DNA from: Madurella fahalii
Lineage: Eukaryota > Ascomycota > Sordariomycetes > Sordariales
Direction: 5' to 3'
Assembly: GCA_029876055.1 (NCBI GenBank)
Contig: CM056877.1
Span: 2,604,001-2,668,000 of the forward strand
DNA length: 64,000 nt
In this document: piece after piece, positions 11,008 through 21,616 of the stretch
Numbering within the stretch: the stretch's first letter is position 1
Layout: every line of letters starts with the position of its first letter
Position numbers and translations under genes: made by a program
The notes under the pieces: generated by a model
Told to the model about the DNA's origin: nothing
Database searches by the model: none
What the model saw: only the letters and a program-made list of their open reading frames with translations

Positions 11008-12723
11008 GGCCGACGGCGTGTTTCTTCGAGTCGACGTGTGAGGCATTTGCAGGTGTAACGGTGTTCATGATATACCCACATATACTTGGGAGATCGTTGA
11101 AAAGGGTTTTTTTTTTTTTTTTTTTTTTATATACGTTACATACTTGGAAGGTAAAAAGCCCTATGACCATATGGGTAATCAAAGCAAACACTCTTTTTCT
11201 GTCAGGGGTCTGTTAATAGTTTGATATTATTACTTTCAACAGCTGTATAACCCCCTCTCCTTCGGTGTCTAAACGTTCCGAACAAGTCCATGTCTCCGCA
11301 ACCCACGCGGATACAGACTTACAGTTGCGGGTATCCTCCCTGATCTCCCAGTTTCGCACTCGCCAACTCGCCATTAGAGCCACTAGCCAGAGGTTAAGAC
11401 CACTTACACTAGCAGAACCCTTGTCCGCTACCCCTCGACGTTACATCGGTAGCCAGCCAAGACCACAAGCCCCCCTGCGAATTCGAGACGCTCCTGGCAA
11501 AAACAGTTGCAGCGTCTCCAGCAATGCAAGGCCTGGGCACGTTCTTGGCGTGACATTCCAGCAACAAGCCCTGGCAACCGTTCGCCCGATGTTTTGCCGA
11601 ACGAGAACCCGTTCGCGTTCCCGGACCGTAGCTGCCTCCGTAACGACTCCAAACGGCGCCGACGACGGAGGCCGGAAGGCGTCGCCCAGTCTACTTAGTT
11701 CACACCCATCAAGTCCTCCGGAACATCTCCGGCGCATTTGCGATGGCGACACATTCCCGTCTTGGCGCCAGAATCCCGTCCCGTGTCTGTACAGACAAGG
11801 CATGGTGTTCGCGCACTCGTTCGAGGCTGTCGTTGAAGACCACGAACCAACCGCGTCCCACCTTCGAGGCTCGGTACAGGCGACATTGAGACTCACATGT
11901 TCCAGGCCCCTCCTCAATGCTGTGTAGCGCGCAACTATTCTCTCGCGCCGCCCTAGGGATGCTTGGCCTCGCTCGGTCGTCGTAATGTCCGGTCACCACC
12001 GCTGGATAGCGATCTCGAGTTCCACAAAGCTCCACAGCACGATGTCTGAAAAAGCAAAAACATACAACACCGAGGATTCCCCAGTCGTCACCGACCTGAG
12101 TACTGATTCGGCTCTTGCAAGCTTGACCAAGGGAGAGCGGACGGGATCCCGTATTTTCTTGCAGATGTGGTCGTATGTACAAGTCAAGCTGGTTGCTACG
12201 TACTATATTGGCGGTGCAGGAAGCCTGTCGGTCTTTGACGGAGCAACAACAGACTTTCAGCGGAAATGTTGTAGACGTGCGGTAATAACCAACCCTTTCA
12301 ACCACGTCGAAAAAGCAAAAAGCGTTAGGTGTAGTTATGGTGGACATCATCCGGTCCGAGGAACGCCAGGTTGCCCCCTGAATTTCGGAACCCCAGAGTA
12401 TTGACTATGAAGAGTGGTAGGTCCGGCCTCGCCTCAATTCGGTTAAAAAGCGACTGTGGTGAATTGTCGTTAAAGTCCGGGGCTTATCGCCGGATGTGTG
12501 CTGTATTCCTTGAGAGACAGCGCCATTGTGCGGAGATAATGTTTCTACCTCCGACGGGCCACTCCATACGCTCAACACTTAAAACATTGGACTCAGGAAA
12601 TCATATGGGTTCGAGCCTCAATTTAAAGATCAGCTCCTCTCTGGACGTTTTTTGTGGTCACCAATACTTTCAACTTTCTCCTTAGGACATTCGTAATAGG
12701 CAACCGTGAGCAGTTACGTCACG
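11008..12723. other. Intergenic with a 21-base T run, no gene recognised
   Basis: About 1.7 kb. A T21 tract lies at 11108-11128 in the 3' flank of the membrane protein gene. A 220-codon frame at 11265-11927 starts with GTG and shows no protein-like pattern, so it was not called. Confidence 0.5.
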
Positions 12724-14109
12724 ATGGTCAAAACGCTCCCCTTCGGCGATATCGAGGTCCCGGTCCCTGGCTTTGGGGCAATGGGTTTTAACCATGGCCT
12801 CGGGACAAATCTTACCTTGGAACAAGCTGAGCCGGTTCTGCTTAAAGCCCTTGAGCTTGGATGTACATTCTGGGACACGGCAGTAAGCCCCGTGCTCCTA
12901 TTGACATCAACGCGACCGCAGCCCATTCATGATTGTAGTCATTACTGTACTGACCTGACAAGGTTATCTACGGGGCCGGAGTCAACGAGAAACTCCTTGG
13001 GGACTTCATCCGCAAACACAATGTTCGCGACAAGATCTTCCGTACGCTTCAGTCTCACTCAGCTTTTTCGTCATCTTATGTTTGTGATTTGCGGTTACGT
13101 TCTGACGCCGTATTGATTTCCCGCAGTTGCATCCAAGTGCGGTATCGATGCATCCAAGGGCGGTATCGATATGACCGCTCCGCAGATGACCGTCACCAAC
13201 AAGCCTTCCCACATCAGGGAATACATCGAAGGCACTATTGAGAGGCTTGGATCCGCCCCTGACCTGTACTACCTCCATCGCATTGATCCGAGTACGATGA
13301 CCACCGAGGACCTTGCGTAACTTTGTAGTATCCACTGACGCTCTCTGTCCAGACACGCCCCTTGAAGAGTCGATCCCTGTTCTCGACGAGCTGCGAAGGA
13401 CGGGCAAGACGAAATATATTGGACTCTCGGAATGTTCGGCCGCGACCTTACGCAAAGCACACTCCAGTAAGAACCGTTCCACGGCTGCAATCTCCGACAC
13501 AGCGTACTAACGTGTTCGCAGTCGCCAAGATTGACGCTGTCCAGGCAGAGTACTCCGCTTTCGAGACGCTGCATGAGACGGATGGCCTGATCGACGCTGC
13601 CAGAGAACTCGGCGTGGCCTACGTGGCTTACGGCCCGCTGGGACACGGTTGGCTGGTGGACGACTTTGCGTACAACAGTCCCGACGACTTTGCCCCCGCC
13701 GACGGCCGCCGCGGCAGTGAGTCCCCGTTCCCTCTCCCAATCCCCCCCCTAACCCTTTTTCATGAAACAGCCGACAAGAGTCAGACATGCTCATATTTGC
13801 GTCACTCACCTAGTCCCCAAGTTCCAAGGCGAGAACTTCTACAAGAACCGCGCCATCGTCCGCGAGATGCAGAAGCTCGCCGCTAAAAAAGGCTGTACCA
13901 CCGCGCAGGTCGCCCTCGCCTGGGTCGCCGCCCAGGGCTTCATCGCCATCCCAGGCACGACCAAGGCCCACCGGCTGGAGGAGAACTGGGCGTCGCGCGA
14001 AGTGGAGCTGACCGAGGCCGAGATGGTCGAGATGCGCCGCATCGTCGAGGAGGCCAAGCCGCAGGGGAATCGGTATGGTGAGACACTCCAGAAGTCGGTG
14101 GGCCATTGA
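12724..14109 (+). CDS. Aldo/keto reductase (AKR13-like)
   Basis: Six exons, 12724-12882, 12963-13041, 13127-13291, 13353-13466, 13522-13716 and 13814-14109, join in frame to 335 aa, the usual AKR length. The catalytic tetrad is visible: Asp51 in FWDTA, Tyr56 in VIYGAG, the Lys in LASKCGID (residue 83) and the His in YYLHRID. The segment after that histidine (PLEESIPVLDELRRTGKTKY, then IGLSECSA) and the C-terminal IPGTTKAHRLEENW, which binds the NADPH phosphate, are typical of fungal AKR13/pyridoxal reductase-like enzymes. It probably reduces aldehydes or ketones with NADPH in the cytosol; the natural substrate is unknown. Codons 81-94 are a near-perfect 21-base tandem duplication (ASKCGID then ASKGGID) immediately around the catalytic lysine. 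Unlike the SDR and GMC genes to its left, every splice site here is usable. Confidence 0.93.
13129..13170 (+). repeat. In-frame 21-base tandem duplication in the aldo/keto reductase
   Basis: Unit 1 (13129-13149) and unit 2 (13150-13170) differ by one base (T/G in the fourth codon, Cys to Gly). Each encodes Ala-Ser-Lys-x-Gly-Ile-Asp. Confidence 0.9.
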
Positions 14110-14872
14110 TGGGAAGAGTGAACAGTATGTTCATGATCTCTTTAATCATGAGTAGGCGGGCAAAACGTGACTGATGGTGTAAGTTCGGAGTTGTTTCCTG
14201 GCTATGGGCGAGGTGTAGGGCTCGGGCGTGAACGATTAAACCGTCAATTGGTGTTAGTTGACTTGGATTCTTCCACAAAACATCAGATATTGTGCAAGAG
14301 TTGACTCCATATTTGGCAAGTGCAAGGCCACGGAAGCTCTTACTCACACTTAGAAAGCCACATCAGTGGAACGTGCCCAGCTTCAAGTTCGCTCCAGTAT
14401 CGGTGATGGTTCTGTCGCTTTCTGCAGCAGATATAACTGGTTTCTCAATAACACAAGATGAACCATGAAGAGCACTATTCATCGTGATAGTTGCTCTCAA
14501 TACTCAGTTCTTCCCCCAAGCCTAGTGGAAGACGCTCGGTTGCGGGTGCCGGCTGAACCGACGCCCTATTTCAGCATTGGCGACACCAAACCTTGAGTAC
14601 GCATGAGCAAATTGAGCTGGCCGTGCTCCTGTAGGTGCTTCCAACCGTAGCCCACTGGATAGTGTCTCGGAGTTGACCCCACACGTACGCCATTGAAATG
14701 GTGCAGAAACACACATCTACACTCACATATTCCTTAAATCAAGGGGGAGGGCAAAGGTGGCCAAATGCTAGACGGACAGCCTACCCTGGATAGACAGGAC
14801 AGGCCAGGCGACACTACAATATATTGGGTTCTTGCAGCCTTAACAAGGTCAAAACAACATATGTAAATAGAG

Positions 14873-14892
14873 CTCCCTCTAGTCAGAGGGAG
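14873..14892. repeat. Perfect inverted repeat (8-bp stem, 4-base loop)
   Basis: CTCCCTCT, loop AGTC, then AGAGGGAG. It lies in the non-coding block and may be part of an old mobile element. Confidence 0.7.
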
Positions 14893-15910
14893 ATCGCTTT
14901 ATACGCAAAGAAATCTCGTCAATTGAGCTTGCGACAAGTGTGGAAAAGACTGCTGGATTGATTGTCCTCTCTAAGGAGCAATGGCCAGGACGGCCCTATT
15001 TATAGTGCAAAAGAAAATGGACCCCCGGCAAGTTCCAGCCCAAGGTGCGTCATCCCAGTAAGCGTTGACCCCTGATCAGAGGGACCCTGCCCCCTCTGGA
15101 GACAATTTTCCCCAACTCACTGTTTGTTACCCAGTTGGGTTGTCCTCCGCGTCATCATGCTGCCACCCTCAGCCCTGGTCCTAAGCGAGGGCAATGCGAA
15201 CTTGCTTGCAGCCTCAACGGCACTAAACCACCTTGGCACCCCCGTAACTTAGCAAATAATAGGGTAAAGTTGGCGTGATGGGGCCCAGCTAGTTGTCCTC
15301 ATCTCGCCCGTTCCCAACGCTGGGTGCATATCGTAAGGGGAGGTAACACCTTGACAGAGACCGTCCTTCTCCCTGCTGTTGGTGGGTAACAGCCCGGTGA
15401 ATCAGTGTCTCCTTTACGGTAAGACAAAGAATTCTAATTCAAATAATGCCCATTGAAGGTAGTTTCGGGTAGCTTAGAAGTCTTACTTTGAGGGCATTGA
15501 TATAAGGTAAGGTAATATGCCACCTTCGGACTCTGGTATAATCCCGGTCCCTAGTTCGGGCAATAGTAAGCCATTGTGTCAGCACAGATGCATAGACAAG
15601 GAGACGCAGTAAGAATACAATCGGATACTTGAAACCGACTGCCCACCCGAGTCACCGAAAGGTGTATTTGATCGCACTTTTGCCTTGTGTTGTAACTAAA
15701 CTAGCGAGCACGGATCCCCCATTCTGTTCAGTACCTATGCCCAGTGGCTACTGCGCATTCGGCTCTCCCTCTCCAAACTTTCTTCATCAAAAAGGTGACG
15801 AAGTCAGCGAGATAAAAGATTGTCGAGTTCCATCATCATATACAAGGAAGCGAAGCTAAATCTGTGAAAAAAAAAAAAAGAAAGAAACGAAACCGAAACA
15901 TAGGCATTAG

Positions 15911-16322
15911 CGTTTGATGAGCGGCTGTTGCGTTATACCTTGCTAATTGACTCCTACTCTATACATAGCCCAGGCGTCTCTCTCGGTGGTGGCGATGCTG
16001 AAGCAGCGGTAGTTCATGTTGCTGACGGTGGTGAGAACTTTTGTCGAGGCGTGTAAGCGCCGCGCCGCTGCCTCCAGCCAGGATGTTGTAGAGACCGAAT
16101 GCTAATCCTAAAAAAAAGTAAAACGAAACTTAGACCCTAATTAACGTTTGATGAACAGCCATTGCGTCATACTTGCTGATTGAATCCCACTCCTATACAT
16201 AGCCTAGGCAGCTTCCTCAGTACCAGCAATGCAGAAGCAGCAGCAACTCATGTTGCTAGCAGCAGGGAAACTTGTGTCGAGACTTGTGAACCTGCACCGT
16301 TGCCCCCAACCCGGATGTTGTA
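15911..16322. repeat. Diverged tandem duplication of about 180 bp
   Basis: Copy A (15911-16090) and copy B (16145-16322) align along their length. Both begin CGTTTGATGA, both contain TATACATAGCC, both have GCTGAAGCAG/GCAGAAGCAG-type and TCATGTTGCT words, and both end in GGATGTTGTA. Each is preceded by an A-rich stretch with CGAAAC. Differences at the clearly aligned head (G/A and T/C) are all transitions, as RIP would produce. Confidence 0.75.
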
Positions 16323-17534
16323 CCGAAGCGCGTGGATCGAAGGATTGTAGGTGAAACAGTGCAAGGGTCATTATATCGGTGCACTGTGGAGATAGGAATC
16401 CTGGTTATACTAGTACTGTCTACGGTATCTGGAAGTAATCATGTTCTACACATACTGCTGCACCAGATCTGGGAAATGCTGCAACTGCAGAACTAACAAT
16501 CCCATCGGACAGCGCTATACGCAATGGTGGTGCAGTACGCATAAACGCGTGCTAAACTACTATATATAGGGTCCATTTAACTTTGGGCTGAAACCTAGCG
16601 CCAGTCATCAACTAGGGTAAGATGTGAACTCAATCGACAAGGCCCCCAAATTTCTGACTCCTCCAAACCCTACCCCACCCCTCCCCAATATCAACTTTGT
16701 GGGTTCACAAGCGCCTGACTTGAGGACTGAGGTAAGCTGCGCGACCGGTATCTCAGGCTCAAACGGCTGATCTGTAGTTCCTGAGACGGAGTGTTCGAAA
16801 CAGCGCTCCTCTTTTTACGCGGAAGCATCCGTTTGGCTTGATGGGTGCCACGATTGTTTTTTTTTCGACTGTGACCCCGGTCGGCAGCCAAAGAGTTAAA
16901 ACTTGTAAATTCAGATTATGTGCCGTACGTTACGTCCAAGACCTTTCCAATTTCAGAGCTCTCTATCAAGTTTCCCAGAGGGCTCAGACCACTTGGCGGC
17001 ACCATCTCTGCTGGGCCAGGATCCTGCACAGTAGCGAGAAGCTGACAGGAATAAATCCTGCGTCTCTTGAGAGGCCCAGTCCGCAAATACCGGGAAGCCC
17101 CACAGGGGCCACAGCTCTCGTTACCAGCCGCCGCCTGCGCACATCTAACGCCTCATTCCGTCCAAATAAGTTGGTCGACGGCGTTCTCGCTATGGCGAAC
17201 CATTTGTTTCACGAAAATCCTTCCCAGCGAGGAGGAGTGGCTGCACCGCCGGTCACCATCCCGGCACCACCATCATCGTCGTGAATCCATTCTCGCCGGT
17301 CTAGATGCTGCCCAATTCCTGAGGCATGACTATCTTCGTTGGTACTGTGGCGTGGTGCACGTTTCTGACACAAACAAGTTGCGCCGCTATCAATCTTGGT
17401 TGGCCTCGTTGCACTGCCCGTACATGATCGTGGTTGGGGCTCGAATAGAAAAGGTGCAAGATGCCCAATGTCAAGCCGTGTCTGATCTCCACTTAGGACA
17501 CACATCAAGAGCCTCGAGGTATCAAGTCGCCATC

Positions 17535-18244
17535 ATGATCCCGAAATTCGTCGCCCTGGTACTCCTGGGACTCTACCTGCCCTTGTCTCTGGCGCACGAT
17601 GGCCACGAGACCGGCGCGTAAGCTTCCCCGAACCGCCGGCTGCGTCTCGCACTCACACTTGACATAGGGTAGACGCCGGTACAGAAGAATGGGACGACTC
17701 GATGGACTACATGGTCGAGGATGAAGTCCATGCATTTGAGGAGAGGGACGAGGCCAACGGCCCGGCCGCCGACAAGATGCCAGAAAAGACCTGCTACTTC
17801 GCCGCTGGGTGCACCGACGGGAACGACGAAGACCCCTCGATTAGGTGCCCGCCAGACCATACGTACATGGGGGTTGAGACGGAGCACAACCCCTTGACGA
17901 CAATCTTGGCGCCCCCGTGCCCGAAGGGCCAAGGGCACCCCATCTGCTGCCCCAAAGACGTCGCCGTATCTAGGTGCGGATGGCAGGGCGAGCCGGGAAA
18001 GAGCGAATATGCTTGCTTTCCCGAGGGCTCCTCGGCTGTAGACCCCTCGCAATACGAGTCTATGGAGGACCCAGGCGTTGAGGCGAGAGACGCCGAAGAC
18101 GAAGAGGAATATGAATACGAGTATATGGAGGACCCCGGTGTTGAAGACGAAGAGGAATATGAATACGAGTCTATGGAGGACCCCAATGTTGAAGCTAGAG
18201 ACGCCGAAGACGAGGAGGAATACGAATACGAGGAGGAATGGTGA
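17535..18244 (+). CDS. Small secreted Cys-rich protein with acidic C-terminal tandem repeats
   Basis: Two exons, 17535-17617 and 17668-18244, give 219 aa. The intron (GTAAGC..GACATAG) splits an Ala codon. The N-terminus MIPKFVALVLLGLYLPLSLA is a clear signal peptide. The central domain (about residues 60-145) has a cysteine pattern of the kind seen in secreted fungal proteins (CYFAAGC, RCP, PPCPKG, ICCPKD, RCGW, YACF), enough for four disulfides. The C-terminus is three copies of MEDPxVE(ARDAE)DEEEYEYE; the middle copy lacks five residues. The protein is therefore extremely acidic at its end. No enzyme motif is present. Effector-like, metal-binding or wall-associated roles are possible but unsupported. 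I do not recognise the family. Confidence 0.85.
18061..18231 (+). repeat. Coding tandem repeat (three units of 63, 48 and about 60 bases)
   Basis: Units start at 18061, 18124 and 18172 with TATGGAGGACCC. The second lacks 15 bases coding for ARDAE. All lengths are multiples of three, so the reading frame is kept. Confidence 0.85.
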
Positions 18245-20176
18245 AGACGGCCATGGGATATCTTATGGGTTGCCTAGGTGGAGTTCCGGACTTTGTTGTT
18301 TTTTGTATAGCCTCTTTAAAACTACCTACCTTAGACTGTAACGTTAGCTACCATTCGGGATTTCAAGCGCGCGCTGCTTTCCAGTCTCAGCGTGTCCTTC
18401 CAGAATCTAACGACATAGCCGCCAACCACATGCCCGTGAAATCTTGAAAGCATTTGGGTGCGAGCTTATTAGACTATAAGTAGCATCTGCCGGGGCAGTC
18501 TAACCAGAGTACTTGTCACCAGCACCTTCTGCCGCGCCTCCTATCCAAGACGTAGAATCTTGCTAGGACCCCTCGCATCGAGCTTCCCTATCCCGTCTCC
18601 TGTTACCTCGATCTACTACTCCGTTTCCTCATGGAGTGCGTCGCTGGCGCACCGGGCCACGTTGCACAGTTTATTCAGGGACACGTATCAGTATTTGAGG
18701 CCGATTCGCTTCGCGATTATATAGTAGGGTCGCCTCGTCGAAGGGGGCCGGAGCCATCGAACCAGCGCGCTCCTAGATCCAACAACGTCTTCGACCAGCG
18801 AAGCGTACGCTGTGTCGAGAGCAAAGAACGTTGCACATGCGGATTTACGCAGGGGTCATGGGCCACCGAGGCCGTCCCGTGTGCACTCCTGTCGTGCTCC
18901 TATATCGTCTGGCGGTACCTGAGAGGCGGACGTCGATTTCTGGGCCGATCCTATACACCTGGCTCGTGCGCGCCGGATGGACTTCTTCGTGGCACGGCGG
19001 CAGACCGACCCGAACGGTCGGTGACTTTCAAAGTTTAACGAGGCCGGGGGATCGGGGGGAAGGATTAGGTTACACACATTGTGCTGCCGCGCCGTGAGGG
19101 CCAAGCAGGCGCGGACTGCAAATTTCCGTTGCGTTGCATTGTCTGGTAATTCGGCTGCGTGATTTCACCGCTCTTAGAGCCTACCTCGGCTACTGGCCTC
19201 CTCCCGACCACCATTGTTGTCGTCAACGAGAGCTAGGTACTAGGAGCCACTACTAGAACTTTGAGCGCGGGCTCCTGACCATGAAAAACACATTGAAAGC
19301 GAGACAGCCGTGATTAGCGTCTTCGAGGAGAGCATCGTGGTTTGTATTTTGTAAAAGCGCTTTGCCATTTCTTCCAATAGATTCCTACTGTGGCTGGGGA
19401 AGCCCAGAATTTAGATATGTGAGGAAGGGTTTGGGGGGATAAAGAAAGCTGGGCATGGTTACGACTTGACGTGCTGCTTGGAGCTAGGCACCCCATTCAG
19501 GAGCCAGGCCGAGCGATTTGCCGCCCATGTGCATGCAAGGTTACATGTATAGCTACAAAAACCAACAGGCAGTAGCACAGATAGAATCAAGCCAAGTACA
19601 GTATAAATGGATCACCCCCCCGATCGACCAGAGCCCAGTCAGACTGCGGCGTCGCTTCTGTGACACTTTGCCGTTGCAGTGTTGTAAGTACCTTATGTAC
19701 CCAAGGTAAAAGAGTGGGACGACATGAGACAGTGTATCAAACAAACGATATCAAAGCTACCTTCAGAGTATAAGCGTACCGTGTATATTGTGGTTGATTT
19801 TTTCCTGCTAAGTAAGGTACTCATCTACTTCAGGAACGCCCCTGAGACAAGTACAAAAGACACACAAAGAAGCATCATGAGGGGGGAAGGTCATCCTGGC
19901 CCATTATCCAGTGGCAGCTCTGCCGTAAGTTTTGCACCACGCTCTACTAGCATTCCCGCAAGCGGCAACAAGGTCGTCTGTCTAAAGGATAAAGGCGGCC
20001 GTATTTATGTTGCCGGTGCAGCAAGCAAATTCCGTCTTTGTCTACCTAATCTCTTCTGACAGCAGTTTAAGTTACCTATATTCCGGTCACATATATGGAA
20101 CTGTCTACCACTAAACTCATGGCTACGCTAGGCACTCGGCCTCGACAACGACCTGTTCTGGAGCTACGTTTACGAG
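18245..20176. other. Intergenic, no gene clearly recognised
   Basis: About 1.9 kb. Open frames at 18631-19038 and 18831-19097 look random. A possible small 5' exon of the next gene (ATG at 19877, donor GTAAGT at 19925) lies in the right part. Confidence 0.45.
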
Positions 20177-21249
20177 ATGGACAGCCGGCAAGCCACGGAA
20201 CGCGCCAGAAGCAGCCTCCCCGCCAAACCGGCCGCGGCATCAAGCGGCCGAAGACAGGGCAAACGGCGCACTGACAATGAGTCGGAAGGAGAGTCGGCCA
20301 AGAAACGACGCCGAGCGACAGCCAAAGACTCCAGAGATGAACAAGACGGAGCCGAGCAGACGTGGTCAGAGATGCGTAAAGCAGAAGCCGAATTTGGCGA
20401 GCTAGGAAACACGATCTGCCACGATTATTCCCCCAAACAGCTCAGTATGGAATCCGCCCGAAGAACGTCTAAGGACAAGCCGAAGGTGGAACCTCCAGAC
20501 GAGGGTCTTGTCGCCGATCTAGTGAGTCGTCCGTACCGCTACAAGGTAGTAGACGAGGATATCATCGACAGATTCGAGCAGCTCCGCTATAAGATTCGTG
20601 AGTTGTGCGGGGTGGGTGGGAGACGCAGCCATCCCACTGCCCCTGAGAAGATTCTGAAACTGTGCTGGGAGAGGCTTCGAGACTTGATCTTCAGCGCGAG
20701 CAGTCCATACTGGGCTGGTAGTTTTGGCGCCTCCATGTTCCAGTGGTTTGAGAGAATGGCAGGTTAGTGCAAATCGGCCATATAGAGAGGATGTGATGTG
20801 CAACCGAGGGCTAACCAGTGCCTTACTATGTAGACGATACCGCAAGGGACTCGCCGCGCCTTCTCGAGATCAACGAGTACCGAGCCCGGATGACGACCCT
20901 ACTCTACTACCTGAGGGGCAGTCCAAGTCCCGAGCAAGATGCCTACACGGTTGCCAAGATTTTCGGACCAGCCATTACGGCGCGAGACAGCAGAATCCCA
21001 AAGGCATGGCGATATCGGTTTCTCTCTGATGCGCTTGACATTCTCCATCTCGCAGCCGACTTGGACATGATGTTCCGACGGTCTCTCTCGAATTTCAGAA
21101 TCAGCCCCAGCACAAGCGAGTTGGAAGCACGGGACGACGAGTTGACGCCCATCGAGTATGGTCTTTGCAGGTATGGGAATGAGGATGGTGGAGACTATGA
21201 TACAAAGATCGAGCTTGTTCCGATGGAAGTAGTGGTGGATGACCGCTGA
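20177..21249 (+). CDS. Fungal protein of unknown function, basic N-terminus
   Basis: Exons 20177-20762 and 20819-21249 (intron GTTAGT..GCTAAC..CCAG) encode 338 aa from the first in-frame ATG of the main frame. The frame is open upstream to a TAG acceptor at 20130-20131, giving ALGLDNDLFWSYVYEM before the chosen Met. A small first exon 19877-19924 (ATG..GCC|GTAAGT) would join in phase and give 369 aa, so the true start may be upstream. Residues 1-60 are Ser/Arg/Lys-rich with a KKRRR cluster that could be a nuclear localisation signal. The rest is helical and charged (PYYVDDTARDSPRLLEINEY, then the segment beginning TTLLYYLRGS). No known domain was recognised. Confidence 0.7.
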
Positions 21250-21616
21250 GGGGGCTGTCGGGCTCATTAGGTTCATTATTCAATATCTCTTCGTTTGTCG
21301 ATATTAGGCTTTGATCAAATATGAAGGGACAAATCTCTCCCTAGCGTTGCACATGCAGAGCGCGACGGGATCGATCGGATGCGGGGAACAAAAAAGGACG
21401 TCACTCGTCAGATGATCGTCACCCGCACCACAAACACGCCGTTGCCAATCAATCCCATGCCATCAAAGCAAGTGGTTGACCAAGAAATGGCATCATCCCG
21501 TCACCGCAAGTAGAAAACGAGCGACTTTTCGAGGCTTTCTCGTCCCTGGGCCCGAGAGACGCGGGCCTCATTGACAGGTTGACTTGCACTCGCCAACACG
21601 GGCGACACACGGCGCA
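21250..21616. other. Intergenic, presumed promoter
   Basis: 367 bases between the unknown protein gene and the hydroxyacyl-CoA dehydrogenase gene. No specific site was recognised. Confidence 0.4.

Larger units (their letters stand above)
14110..17534. other. Large non-coding block with repeat relics
   Basis: About 3.4 kb without a recognisable gene. It contains a perfect 8-bp hairpin at 14873-14892, a TATTTATAG box near 15000 within sequence that could be an old LTR, and a diverged tandem duplication at about 15911-16322. Homopolymer and AT-rich segments also occur. The composition fits decayed transposon sequence, but no transposase, gag or pol motif remains visible. Confidence 0.5.

Noticed and set aside
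11265..11927. 220-codon plus-strand frame
   Set aside because: It begins with GTG, has no homologous motif or splice structure, and an equally long frame lies opposite, so it is probably chance.
12560..12640. GGTTCGAGCC word resembling a tRNA T arm
   Set aside because: No cloverleaf could be built around it and the A box is absent.
18631..19038. 135-codon frame between the acidic-repeat gene and the unknown gene
   Set aside because: No signal peptide, domain or conserved pattern, and overlapping frames of similar quality exist.
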